From Acidimicrobiia bacterium (GTDB taxonomy: Bacteria; Actinomycetota; Acidimicrobiia; Acidimicrobiales; AC-14): a stretch of DNA of 64,000 nt. The notes below the pieces were generated by a model. It was not told where the DNA came from and searched no databases. It was given only the letters and a program-made list of their open reading frames with translations. Within the stretch, counting starts at the first letter, position 1. Every line of letters starts with the position of its first letter. The translations under genes were made by a program, and so were the position numbers. The stretch lies in the NCBI GenBank assembly GCA_023265025.1, contig JAHFUP010000007.1, positions 1 through 64,000 of the forward strand, written 5' to 3'. Shown here one piece after another: positions 10,060-19,525 of this stretch.

Positions 10060-10700
10060 GACGGAGGCGGCGCGGGGGTCTCGGTCGTCGAGTTCACCGA
10101 GAGGACGGTCGGGCCGCCGTCGCCGTAGGCGATGGAGGTCACCGAGCACGGCGAGATCACGATGCGCTGGAACAGGTCGAGATGAGTCCCGAGGGCGTGG
10201 GCGACGGCCGCCTTGATGGTGTCGGCGTGCGACACGGCGACGATCGTCTGCCCGGGATGGGCCTTCCGCAGCCGCTCGATGGCGGTCACCGTGCGGGACT
10301 GCATCTCGACGAAGGACTCGCCACCCGGGAACCGGAACCCGCTCGGGTACGAGTGGACGATCTTCCACTCCGGCGTCTTGGCGACCACCTTGAGCTCCTG
10401 GCCGGTCCAGTCGCCGATGTCGGCCTCCAGTAGCCCCCTGTCGAGCTTGACCTTCATGCCCAGCGCCTTGGCGATGGCGCCGGCGGTCTCCCGCGTCCGC
10501 TCCAGCGGCGACGCGTAGATGGCGTCGACCTTCTTGAGCTTGGCCAGGCGCTCGCCGACGGCCGCGGCCTGGGCCTGGCCGACCTCGGACAGGTGCAACC
10601 CCGGCGCGCGACCGGGCAGGAGCTTGCCGGTCGTCGGCGTTTGGCCGTGCCGGACGAGGAGGACGACGGTGGGGCGCGGCCGGGCCGCGGTGCGGGGCAT
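10056..10700 (-). CDS. Histidine phosphatase family protein (MSMEG_4193-type)
   Basis: VVLLVRHGQTPTTGKLLPGRAPGLHLSEVGQAQA and ERTRETAGAIA; overlaps DUF3090 start. Confidence 0.9.
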   Translation of the reverse strand: MPRTAARPRPTVVLLVRHGQTPTTGKLLPGRAPGLHLSEVGQAQAAAVGERLAKLKKVDAIYASPLERTRETAGAIAKALGMKVKLDRGLLEADIGDWTGQELKVVAKTPEWKIVHSYPSGFRFPGGESFVEMQSRTVTAIERLRKAHPGQTIVAVSHADTIKAAVAHALGTHLDLFQRIVISPCSVTSIAYGDGGPTVLSVNSTTETPAPPPS

Positions 10701-10731
10701 GAGGTGGGGCCAACCTAGTTCGCCCTGACCC

Positions 10732-10785
10732 CCCGATCTGGCTGCACTGACGTGCCTATTGGCACGTAGCTGCAGCCAGTTCGGG
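10732..10785. repeat. Intergenic imperfect hairpin, copy 1 of the CGAACTGG-type family
   Basis: CCCGATCTGGCTGCACTGACGTGCC-TATT-GGCACGTAGCTGCAGCCAGTTCGGG; 21 of 25 arm positions pair by eye. Confidence 0.8.
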
Positions 10786-10818
10786 TGGGGTGGCCCAGCC
10801 CGCCTACGGTCGACCGGC

Positions 10819-11484
10819 GTGGACTCGCTGGAGCTGGTCACCGAGGAGGTTGTGAACTGCCGGGCGTGCCCGCGCCTGGTGGCGTGGCGGGAGCTGGTGG
10901 CGGCGGAGAAGCGGGCGTCGTACCGGGGCGAGGACTACTGGGGGCGGCCGGTGCCGGGCTTCGGCGACCCCACCGCCTCGCTGCTGGTGGTGGGGCTGGC
11001 GCCGGCGGCCCACGGTGGGAACCGGACGGGGCGGGTCTTCACCGGCGACCGCTCCGGCGACTGGGTGTACCGGGCGCTCTGGAAGGCGGGGTTCGCCAAC
11101 CAGCCGACCAGCGTGGCGGCCGACGACGGCCTCCAGCTGGCCGGCGCCTGGGTGGCCGCCGTCGTGCGGTGCGCGCCGCCCGCCAACAAGCCCACGCCCG
11201 AGGAGCGTGACCGCTGCGTCGGGTACCTGGTCCGGGAGGTCGAACTGTTGACCGGGGTGCGGGTGATCGTCTCCCTCGGCCAGTTCGCCTACGACGCCGT
11301 CTGCCGGCTGTTCGCGGTGCGACCCCGGCCCCGCTTCGGCCACGGCGTCGAAGTCGCCCTGCCTGGCGGCCGGACGCTGCTGTGCTCGTACCACCCGAGC
11401 CAGCAGAACACCTTCACGGGCACGCTCACCGAGCCGGCGTTCGATGCCGTCTTCTCGCGGGCCCGGGCGCTCCTCAACCGATAG
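10819..11484 (+). CDS. Uracil-DNA glycosylase family 5 (UdgB-like)
   Basis: CRACPRL...YRGEDYWGRPVPGFGDPTASLLVVGLAPAAHGGNRTGRVFTGDRSGDWVYRAL; GTG start at 10819. Confidence 0.88.
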   Translation: MDSLELVTEEVVNCRACPRLVAWRELVAAEKRASYRGEDYWGRPVPGFGDPTASLLVVGLAPAAHGGNRTGRVFTGDRSGDWVYRALWKAGFANQPTSVAADDGLQLAGAWVAAVVRCAPPANKPTPEERDRCVGYLVREVELLTGVRVIVSLGQFAYDAVCRLFAVRPRPRFGHGVEVALPGGRTLLCSYHPSQQNTFTGTLTEPAFDAVFSRARALLNR

Positions 11485-13138
11485 AGAACCCGGTCTCCAG
11501 CACCGACTCGGCGTCGATGATCTCGTAGGCGTAGCCCTGCTCGGCCAGGAACCGCTGGCGGCGGGCCGCGAACTCCTGGTCGTTGGTGTCCCGGGCGACC
11601 ACTGTGAAGAAATGGGCCTGGCGGCCGTCGTGCTTGGGCCGCAGGATGCGTCCGAGGCGCTGGGCTTCCTCCTGGCGGCTGCCGAACGCCCCGGAGACCT
11701 GGATGGCCACCGACGCCTCGGGCAGGTCGATGGAGAAGTTGGCCACCTTGGACACGACCAGCAGCATCTCCTCACCCACCCGGAACGCCTGGTACAGCCG
11801 TTCCCGCTCCCGGGTCGCGGTCTTGCCCGTGATGAGCGGGGCGCCGAGGTGCTCGGCCAGAAGCTCGACCTGGTCGATGTACTGGCCGATGACGAGGGTC
11901 GGCTGGCGCGCGGCGACGGCGGCGACGGCCAGGGTCTCCACCACCGCCAGCTTGGAGCGGGCAGTGGCGCCGACCCGGTACCGCTCCTCGGCCTCGGCCA
12001 GAGCGTAGGACATGCGCTCCTCGTCGGTCAGGGTGACGCGCACCTCGGTGCAGCGGGCGGGGGCGATCCACCCCTGGGCCTCGATGTCCCGCCACGGCGC
12101 GTCGTAGCGCTTGGGGCCGATGAGGCTGAAGACGTCGCCCTCCCGGCCGTCCTCCCGGACCAGCGTGGCGGTCAGGCCGAGCCGGCGCCGGCTCTGGATC
12201 TCCGCCGTCATCCGGAAGACCGGCGCCGGCAGCAGGTGGACTTCGTCGTAGATCACCAGCCCCCAGTCCTCGGCGTCGAACAGCTCCAGGTGGGTGTAGA
12301 TCTCCCGCCTGCGGGTGGTGAGGATCTGGTAGGTCGCCAGGGTGACGGGGCGGATCTCCTTGCGCTCGCCCGAGTACTCGCCGATCTCCGCCTCGGTCAG
12401 GCTGGTGCGGGCCAGCAGCTCGGCCCGCCACTGGCGGGCGGCGACGGTGTTGGTGACAAGGATGAGCGTGCGAGCGCCGGCCCGGGCCATGGCGGCCATG
12501 GCGACCAGCGTCTTGCCGGCGCCGCAGGGGAGGACGACGGCCCCGCTGCCGCCGGCGAAGAAGGCGTCGACGGCCTGGCGCTGGTAGGGCCGCAGATCGA
12601 ACCCCTGCCCCTCGTGGAGCACGATGGGGTGGGCGGCGCCGTCGACGTAGCCGGCCTGGTCCTCGGCCGGCCACCCCGCCTTGAGCAGGGCCTGCTTGAG
12701 CCGCCCCCGTTCGCCCCGGTGGACCACCACCGTGTGGTCGTCGATCCGGGCGCCGACCAGCGGGGCGACGGCCTTGGCCCGCAGGACCTCGGTCAACACG
12801 GCCAGGTCGGTGGTGCGCAGCACGAGGCCGTGCACCGGGTCGACCTCCAGGCGCAGGCGGCCGTAGCGGCCCATGACCTCGACGACGTCCACCAGCAGTG
12901 CCTGGGGCACCGCGTAGCGTGACCAGCGCAGGAGGGCGTCGACGACCTGCTCGGCGTCGTGGCCGGCGGCGCTGGCGTTCCACAGGCCGAGCGAGCTGAG
13001 CCGGTACGTGTGGACGTGCTCCGGCGAGCGCTCGAGCTCGGCGAAGGGGGCGATGTCGGCCCGGCACGCCTCGGCGTCGTCGTGGTCGACCTCCAGGAGC
13101 AGCGTCCGGTCGGACTGGACGATCAGCGGGCCGTCCAT
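11474..13138 (-). CDS. XPB/Rad25-type DNA repair helicase
   Basis: GAVVLPCGAGKTLVAMAAMA (Walker A), VIYDEVHLLPAPVF (DEVH), GSRQEEAQRLGRILRPK; ATG at 13138. Confidence 0.94.
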   Translation of the reverse strand: MDGPLIVQSDRTLLLEVDHDDAEACRADIAPFAELERSPEHVHTYRLSSLGLWNASAAGHDAEQVVDALLRWSRYAVPQALLVDVVEVMGRYGRLRLEVDPVHGLVLRTTDLAVLTEVLRAKAVAPLVGARIDDHTVVVHRGERGRLKQALLKAGWPAEDQAGYVDGAAHPIVLHEGQGFDLRPYQRQAVDAFFAGGSGAVVLPCGAGKTLVAMAAMARAGARTLILVTNTVAARQWRAELLARTSLTEAEIGEYSGERKEIRPVTLATYQILTTRRREIYTHLELFDAEDWGLVIYDEVHLLPAPVFRMTAEIQSRRRLGLTATLVREDGREGDVFSLIGPKRYDAPWRDIEAQGWIAPARCTEVRVTLTDEERMSYALAEAEERYRVGATARSKLAVVETLAVAAVAARQPTLVIGQYIDQVELLAEHLGAPLITGKTATRERERLYQAFRVGEEMLLVVSKVANFSIDLPEASVAIQVSGAFGSRQEEAQRLGRILRPKHDGRQAHFFTVVARDTNDQEFAARRQRFLAEQGYAYEIIDAESVLETGFSIG

Positions 13139-15531
13139 CAGAAGAGTGCCTCCTCGGCTTCGGTGAGGACGCGCACCCACTCGATCCGGTCGACGACGAA
13201 GCGGCGCTCGTCGCCATCGGGAAAGCAGGTCGCGTACAGGTGGCGGGCGTCGATGTCGACGGGCTCGACCGTCAGCTCGGAGCCTCCGCCGCTGGTGCTG
13301 AGGTACGCCATCCGCACCAGCCAGAACTCCTCGCACGCCTGGCCGAGGACGTACCGGACCGCCATGGGGGTCCGGGCGATGTCGGCGGGCCTCACCGCGG
13401 AGCGGGTGCCGGGCAGGGGCATCTCGAAGACGGGGGGCGGCGGCGGGGCGAGCGGCTTCATCCGGAGCTCGGCAACGACCTTGGCCGGCTCGGGCGCGGC
13501 GGCGGGGCGCCACGCCGGCGCCGGCCGCACGGGTAGGCGCCGGGCCGGCGGGCGGGCCAGCAACAGGGAGCCGTCGGCCGCCTCGTGGGCCGGGAGGTAG
13601 CCGGCGGCCTGGAGGGTCGAGGTGACGGTGGCGGCGTCGGCCGGGCTCACGAGCACCGTGGGGGCCAGGGCCCGGAGGCGGAGCTTGGTGGTGGCCCGGG
13701 CCTGGAGGACCTCGGCCAGCAGGGCGGGGTCGTCGCTGCGGACGTAGCTCGTGGCCGCGCCGACCCGCACGATGCCGAACCGCCGGCCGACGTCGGCGAC
13801 CAGATAGGCCAGGGGTTGTGGCACGCCCCGCGTGGCGTGGGCCTCGAGGAAGGCAAGGATCCCCTCGGCGGTGCGGCCGGCGTCGAACGCCCGGCGCACC
13901 GACGCCTCGCCGAACCGGTAGACGGTGGCCGCGCCCTTGGACTCGACGTCGGCCACGAGGTCGAGCTCGGTACGCACCTCGGTGGCCGGCTCGCCGGCGA
14001 TGACCGCGGTCAGGTCGGCTTGGATGACGAACTGGGTCACCGCCGGCGGCACGAGGGCGGCCAGCGCAGCCGATGCCTCCTCGCCCCGGCCGGCGATGAG
14101 CGCCCGGCCGGCGCTGGACAGTGACCCGAGGCCGGTGACCCCGAGCAGCTCCGTCTCCGCCAGCACCCACGACATCAGCATCTGCGGCTGCGCCGGCCCG
14201 CCGGCCCACATCGCCGGGCAGTCCCAGTCGACCCGCTCATGGACGGACCCCGGCGCCGGCGCCTGGCCTGGCGCCGCCTCGCCCAGGACGCCGAGGACCA
14301 GCCGCCGGCGCCGGCCGGCGGCCCGCTCCGGGGCCCGATCGAGCAGCGGGGCGATGGGCTTGTCCTTGGTGCTGATGGCGCCGGCCAGGCTGATGTGGAG
14401 GTCGGCCTCCAGCCATGCCGTCGCCAGCCAGGCCCAGCGGTCGGGGGACTCCAGGCCCAGCCACTCGTCGTAGGCCACGGTCGGCAGGGCGTCGCCGGCG
14501 ATGTCGACCCGGACCAGCCCGGCCACCGCCGCCAGCTCGATGACGTGCGCCGCCTCCCGCTCGGTGCGGTCCATCGCCTTCGCCGCCCGGCGGACCTCAC
14601 GGATCCCGAGGCCGCCGGCCTTGAGGACCGCCGGCGGCTCGGTCGACCAGAGGTCCAGCACGGCCGCCACCTGGCCGACGACGGTCATCGCTCGCTCGGC
14701 GGCGGTGCGGTCCACCGCGCCGGCATCGACGGTCGCCAGACGGGCCTCGGGCCGCCGGAGGCAGCCGGCCGGAAACACCCGCCCACCCCGCAGTGCGATG
14801 GCGGGCTCGCGCGCCATGACACCGGAGTAGTAGTCCTTGACCCCGACGAGGCCCCGGCTGACCAGCCACCCGGCGGGGGTCTTGTCGGTCACGCCGTACA
14901 TGCCGCCGGTGACGCTGACGAGCGGTCCGTCGACGGCGACCCGGCGGGCCAGGTCCTCGGTGCCCGCAGGGCCCTGGGCGACGAGGCGGGCGACGGTGTC
15001 GGGGTCGGACAGGATGCCGGCGATGACGGCGAAGGTGTCCGCCATGGTCCGGGCCGGCTCGGCGCCCAGCCGGCGGGCCAGCAGGTCGAGCGCCGGCCCG
15101 GTGGTGCCCTGGAGCACCGACGACAACGGCGGGCCGAGGCCGGCGGGGTGGTCGAGCTGGCGCATCCCGGCCAGCAGGCGGAGCTGCGCCGGCTCGGCGT
15201 CGGAGCGGAAGACCAGCGCCCGGTCCTCCAGGCGGGTCACGGCCGAGGCCAGGTCGGCGTCGGCGGCGGGCACCCCGAGGAGGTCGGCGAGGTCGTCGAC
15301 GGTGGCCGCCTGCGGGAGCAGGCACAGCGCCTCGGCCGCCCGCTGGGCGGCGCGGTCGAGCTCCCGGTAGCAGTCACGGGCGCTCGGCCAGGCGCCGGCT
15401 CGCGACGCCAGCACCGACCAGTCCCGCGGTGGTGGGGACATGAGGTCCGGGCGCAGGGCGAGGAGTCGGGCCAGTCGGGTGTCGTCGAAGCCGGCGAGGG
15501 TGGCGGCCAACCCCGGCCAGTCACTCGCCAC
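13138..15531 (-). CDS. Helicase-associated (Helicase_C_3-type) protein paired with XPB
   Basis: 797-aa ORF abutting xpb; C-terminal LYATCFPDGDERRFVVDRIEWVRVLTEAEEALF typical of WYL-like tails in this family. Confidence 0.75.
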   Translation of the reverse strand: MASDWPGLAATLAGFDDTRLARLLALRPDLMSPPPRDWSVLASRAGAWPSARDCYRELDRAAQRAAEALCLLPQAATVDDLADLLGVPAADADLASAVTRLEDRALVFRSDAEPAQLRLLAGMRQLDHPAGLGPPLSSVLQGTTGPALDLLARRLGAEPARTMADTFAVIAGILSDPDTVARLVAQGPAGTEDLARRVAVDGPLVSVTGGMYGVTDKTPAGWLVSRGLVGVKDYYSGVMAREPAIALRGGRVFPAGCLRRPEARLATVDAGAVDRTAAERAMTVVGQVAAVLDLWSTEPPAVLKAGGLGIREVRRAAKAMDRTEREAAHVIELAAVAGLVRVDIAGDALPTVAYDEWLGLESPDRWAWLATAWLEADLHISLAGAISTKDKPIAPLLDRAPERAAGRRRRLVLGVLGEAAPGQAPAPGSVHERVDWDCPAMWAGGPAQPQMLMSWVLAETELLGVTGLGSLSSAGRALIAGRGEEASAALAALVPPAVTQFVIQADLTAVIAGEPATEVRTELDLVADVESKGAATVYRFGEASVRRAFDAGRTAEGILAFLEAHATRGVPQPLAYLVADVGRRFGIVRVGAATSYVRSDDPALLAEVLQARATTKLRLRALAPTVLVSPADAATVTSTLQAAGYLPAHEAADGSLLLARPPARRLPVRPAPAWRPAAAPEPAKVVAELRMKPLAPPPPPVFEMPLPGTRSAVRPADIARTPMAVRYVLGQACEEFWLVRMAYLSTSGGGSELTVEPVDIDARHLYATCFPDGDERRFVVDRIEWVRVLTEAEEALF

Positions 15532-15555
15532 GACGGTCTCCAGCGGTCCCGTCGG

Positions 15556-16794
15556 CTACGCCGTCCGCAGGGCGGCGCGTGCGGCGCCGACCACGTACAG
15601 CGAGCCGGTGACGTGGACGAGGTCCGCCTCGCCGGCGAGCGCCAGCGCGGTGGCGATCGCCTCGGAGACCGACGATGTCTCCTCGGCGTCGGTCCCGAGG
15701 GCCCTCGCGGCGGCAGCCACCTCGGACGCCGGCAGGGCCCGCGGCGACGGCGGCGGGCAGGCGACGACGAGGCGGGCCCGACCGGCGTCGAAGCACTGCA
15801 GCATCTCGACGGGGTCGCGGCCTTGCAGCATTCCGATCACCAGTATGCGCCCCGTCACCGCCGGCCCGAACGCCTCGTCGATGGCGGCGGTGGCGGCCAG
15901 GGCGCCGGCGGGGTTGTGGGCGCCGTCCAGCACGCAGATGGGATGGCGGGTGACGACCTCCAGCCGCCCCGGGAGGCGCACGGCGGCGAACGCCTCGGTC
16001 ACCACCTCCGCGGCGAGGGGGGCACCGAAGAACGCTTCGACGGCGGCGAGGGCCACCGCGGCGTTGTCGCCCTGGTATGGGCCGTGGACGGGCAGGTAGA
16101 CGCCCTCGTAGGCCGCGCCGGGCGTGGACAGGTCGACGACCCGGCCATCGTGGGCGAGCAGGTTGCGGCCGCAGCGGAAGTCCTCGCCCCGGATCCACGT
16201 CTCGTTGGCGTCCGAGGTATCGAACACCGGCCGGAGCAGGGGACTGGTCTCGGCGAGGACGAACGTCGACCCGGGCTTGACGATGCCGACCTTCTCCGTG
16301 GCGATGTCGGTCAGCGTCGGCCCGATCGTCTCGGCGTGGTCGAGGCTGACGTTGGTCAGCACCGCGACCTGCCCGTCGGCCACGTTGGTGGCGTCCCAAC
16401 GACCGCCCAGGCCGACCTCGACCACGGCCACGTCGACGGCGACATCGGCGAACCACCGGAAGGCCGCCGACGTGAGGATCTCGAAGTAGGTGGGCGGCGA
16501 CTCGAGCAGGGGCTCCAGCTCGGCGACGGCGCCGATGACCTCGGCCAGGTCCTCGTCGGGGATCGGCTCGCCGTTCCACGCCAGCCGCTCGTTGAGCCGT
16601 TCCAGGTGGGGGCTGGTGTACGTGCCGACCCGCAGGCCGCGGGCCACCAGCAGGGCGGTGATCATGCGGGCGACGGAGCCCTTGCCGTTGGTGCCGGTGA
16701 CGTGGATGACCGGATAGGTGTCCTGCGGGTCGCCCATCAGCTCGACCAGCCGGCGCACCCGGTCGAGCCGCCGCGCTGCGGCCCGGGGCGCCAC
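15556..16794 (-). CDS. folC: Bifunctional folylpolyglutamate synthase/dihydrofolate synthase
   Basis: VIHVTGTNGKGSVARMITALL, TSPHLERLNERL, LDGAHNPAGALA. In-frame homologous-looking sequence (LNLDEALEYLAGHVNLERD) extends upstream to a possible non-ATG start. Confidence 0.93.
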   Translation of the reverse strand: MAPRAAARRLDRVRRLVELMGDPQDTYPVIHVTGTNGKGSVARMITALLVARGLRVGTYTSPHLERLNERLAWNGEPIPDEDLAEVIGAVAELEPLLESPPTYFEILTSAAFRWFADVAVDVAVVEVGLGGRWDATNVADGQVAVLTNVSLDHAETIGPTLTDIATEKVGIVKPGSTFVLAETSPLLRPVFDTSDANETWIRGEDFRCGRNLLAHDGRVVDLSTPGAAYEGVYLPVHGPYQGDNAAVALAAVEAFFGAPLAAEVVTEAFAAVRLPGRLEVVTRHPICVLDGAHNPAGALAATAAIDEAFGPAVTGRILVIGMLQGRDPVEMLQCFDAGRARLVVACPPPSPRALPASEVAAAARALGTDAEETSSVSEAIATALALAGEADLVHVTGSLYVVGAARAALRTA

Positions 16795-16847
16795 GTCGCG
16801 CTCCAGGTTGACGTGCCCCGCCAGGTACTCGAGGGCCTCGTCGAGGT

Positions 16848-17297
16848 TCAGCTGGCGAGCTTGTGGCGGCCGACGTCCACCAGGTGGTCGGCCTGCAGGC
16901 GGGCGAGCTCGGCCGTGTGGACCGCACGCCGCCCGACCTTCTTCGCCGTGCGCCGGCCGGCGCGGCGGGCGTCCTTGGCCGCCTGCACGGCGGCCTTCAT
17001 GGCCGCCTTGCGGGCCCGGCGGGACTGCTTACCGATGGCCGGACCGGCCTGGCGGGCCGCCTCGACGAGGGCGCCGGCGCTGACCATCGAGGCCAGCTTC
17101 ATGCGCTTCTTCAACTTGCGGTTGCTACGGCGGTCGAGCACCACGCCGACGAGACCGCCGGCCAGGGCGCCGGCGCCGGCCCCCTTCGCCGCCTGGGCCG
17201 GCATGTCGCCGGAGGACTCACCGCCCCGGGACTTCACGGCGAGCGCCGCCGCTCCGACCGCAGCTCCGAGCAGGGTGAACTTGATCGCTTTTCCCAT
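16848..17297 (-). CDS. Glycine-rich membrane-associated hypothetical protein
   Basis: 149-aa ORF with GAAVGAAALAV and AGAGALAGGLVGVVLD segments and a basic C-terminus. Confidence 0.55.
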   Translation of the reverse strand: MGKAIKFTLLGAAVGAAALAVKSRGGESSGDMPAQAAKGAGAGALAGGLVGVVLDRRSNRKLKKRMKLASMVSAGALVEAARQAGPAIGKQSRRARKAAMKAAVQAAKDARRAGRRTAKKVGRRAVHTAELARLQADHLVDVGRHKLAS

Positions 17298-17377
17298 GGC
17301 GCGAGCCTAACCCTGATTGCCAGCGTGTCCACGAAAGCTGTCCGGGCGTTGCACGAGGTTCGTGCCATACTGAAACC

Positions 17378-17608
17378 GTGCGCAATGTGACCATCAGTTT
17401 GGACGATGAGACCGCGTTGTGGGCTCGGATGGAGGCGGCAAGGCGGGATACGAGCGTCTCGCGGTTCGTTGGCGAGCTCCTCCGCCACGAGATGCTTGAT
17501 CGCGCCGAGTACGCGCGGGCCCGGCGGTCGTACGGTCAACGCCCGGCGAGCGCGTTGTCCACCGATGATCAGCCGTACCCTACGCGTGACGAGGTGCACG
17601 GTCGGTGA
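17378..17608 (+). CDS. CopG/RHH-type antitoxin (VapB-like)
   Basis: RNVTISLDDETALWARMEAARRDTSVSRFVGELLRHEM; GTG start; 4-nt overlap with downstream PIN gene. Confidence 0.88.
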   Translation: MRNVTISLDDETALWARMEAARRDTSVSRFVGELLRHEMLDRAEYARARRSYGQRPASALSTDDQPYPTRDEVHGR

Positions 17609-18036
17609 GCATCTTCGTCGACACGAACGTGTTCGTCTACGCGCGCGACAGCAGCCGCCCGGCCAAGCAAGGGGTGGCCGAGCGGTGGATTTCCCACCTC
17701 TGGACGACCGGAACCGGGCGGTTGAGCAGTCAGGTGCTGAGCGAGTACTACGTCACCGTGACCAGCAAGCTCGACCCCGGCATGGAGCGCACCGACGCCC
17801 GCGCGGACATTCGGGACCTGATGGCCTGGCGTCCGGTACCGGTCACCGGGGAGCTGGTGGCTGACGCCTGGGAGATCCAGGACCGCTACGGCTTCTCGTA
17901 CTGGGATTCGCTCATCGTCGCCGCCGCTCGAGCCTCGGGTTGCGACCAGCTGCTCAGCGAGGATCTCCAACACGGTCAGGATCTGGGTGGGATCGTCGTG
18001 ATCGACCCATTCCGCGGGGAGCCCCCGGGGGCCTAG
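17605..18036 (+). CDS. PIN-domain toxin (VapC-like)
   Basis: SIFVDTNVFVYARDSS..., YGFSYWDSLIVAAARASGCDQLLSEDLQHGQ acidic PIN motifs. Confidence 0.93.
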   Translation: MSIFVDTNVFVYARDSSRPAKQGVAERWISHLWTTGTGRLSSQVLSEYYVTVTSKLDPGMERTDARADIRDLMAWRPVPVTGELVADAWEIQDRYGFSYWDSLIVAAARASGCDQLLSEDLQHGQDLGGIVVIDPFRGEPPGA

Positions 18037-18220
18037 TGCCTCGACCTCATTCGTTCGCTTCGCTCACTCCATTCGGTCGAAGTGATCGTGCTCCGGCGGG
18101 CGAGCGGAGCTCGCGCCGCCTCCGCCCTGTCCCTCCCTCGTGTCCGCTGCCGGAGGGGCCGCCTTCGGCGGCGACGGCGGCCACGGACGGGAAACCCCAC
18201 GAACGCGGCGAACGTTTGTG
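18031..18220 (+). repeat. 190-bp dispersed repeat, copy A
   Basis: Ungapped match to the reverse complement of 40842-41031 with 3 mismatches by eye; fills the vapC/clpX convergent gap. Confidence 0.93.
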
Positions 18221-18232
18221 TCAGGGCACTTG

Positions 18233-19510
18233 CTAGGACGCGGCGCGCCTCGGGCGGTTGGCCGGGCGCGACGGCTCGGTGCGGGGCACGAGGGTGGGGT
18301 TCACCTTCTGCATCACCACGGACCGGTCGATGACGCACTTGCCGATGTCCTGGCGGCTCGGCAGGTCGTACATCACGTTGAGCAGGACCTCTTCGAGGAT
18401 GGCCCGCAGGCCGCGGGCGCCGGTGCCCCGCAGCAGGGCCTGCTCGGAGATGGCCTCGAGGGCGTCGGGGCTGAACTCCAGCTCCACGTCGTCCAGCTCG
18501 AAGATGCGGTGGTACTGCTTGACCAGGGCGTTCTTCGGCTCCATGAGGATCCGGACCAGCGCCTCCTGGTCGAGGTTGGACACCGCGCCGATGACGGGCA
18601 GCCGGCCCACGAACTCAGGGATGAGGCCAAACTTCAGCAGGTCCTCGGGCAGCACCTTCGAGAGCAGGGCGCCGACGTCCTTGTCGTTGCGCCGGCGGAG
18701 GTCGGCCCCGAAGCCCACACCCTTGGAGCCGATGCGGCTCTCGATGATCTTCTCCAGGCCGGCGAACGCCCCGCCGCAGATGAAGAGGATGTTCGTGGTG
18801 TCGATCTGGATGAACTCCTGATGGGGGTGCTTGCGACCCCCCTGGGGCGGCACTGACGCGGTGGTGCCCTCCAGGATCTTCAGCAGGGCCTGCTGCACCC
18901 CCTCGCCGGAGACGTCGCGGGTGATCGACGGGTTCTCGCTCTTGCGGGCGATCTTGTCGATCTCGTCGATGTAGATGATGCCGGTCTCGGCCTTCTTGAC
19001 GTCGTAGTCGGCGGCCTGGATCAGCTTGAGGAGGATGTTCTCGACGTCCTCGCCCACGTAGCCCGCCTCGGTCAGCGCGGTGGCATCCGCGATGGCGAAG
19101 GGCACGTTGAGCATGCGGGCCAGCGTCTGGGCCAGCAGCGTCTTGCCGCAGCCGGTGGGGCCGAGGAGCAGGATGTTGGACTTGGCCAGCTCGACGTCGG
19201 AGTCGGAGTGGTTGCCGACCTGGACGCGCTTGTAGTGGTTGTAGACGGCGACCGAGAGGATCTTCTTGGCCTGGTCCTGCCCGATGATGTAGTCGTTCAG
19301 GAACTCGTAGATCTCACGGGGCTTGGGCAACTCGTCGAAGCGGACCTCGGAGGTCTCGGACAGCTCCTCCTCGATGATCTCGTTGCAGAGGTCGATGCAC
19401 TCGTCGCAGATGTAGACGCCCGGCCCGGCTATGAGCTTCTTGACCTGCTTCTGCGACTTGCCGCAGAAGGAGCACTTCAGCAGTTCCCCGCCGTCCCCGA
19501 ACTTCGCCAC
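18233..19510 (-). CDS. clpX: ATP-dependent Clp protease ATP-binding subunit ClpX
   Basis: [34 protein letters not shown] zinc finger, [32 protein letters not shown]. Confidence 0.98.
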   Translation of the reverse strand: MAKFGDGGELLKCSFCGKSQKQVKKLIAGPGVYICDECIDLCNEIIEEELSETSEVRFDELPKPREIYEFLNDYIIGQDQAKKILSVAVYNHYKRVQVGNHSDSDVELAKSNILLLGPTGCGKTLLAQTLARMLNVPFAIADATALTEAGYVGEDVENILLKLIQAADYDVKKAETGIIYIDEIDKIARKSENPSITRDVSGEGVQQALLKILEGTTASVPPQGGRKHPHQEFIQIDTTNILFICGGAFAGLEKIIESRIGSKGVGFGADLRRRNDKDVGALLSKVLPEDLLKFGLIPEFVGRLPVIGAVSNLDQEALVRILMEPKNALVKQYHRIFELDDVELEFSPDALEAISEQALLRGTGARGLRAILEEVLLNVMYDLPSRQDIGKCVIDRSVVMQKVNPTLVPRTEPSRPANRPRRAAS

Positions 19511-19525
19511 GTGCGCTCGCCCCTC

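Noticed and set aside
14239-17310. 1023-aa + strand ORF spanning the helicase partner and folC
   Set aside because: Antisense shadow ORF over two well-supported - strand genes; composition is Arg/Gly/Gln/His-rich with no recognisable motif.
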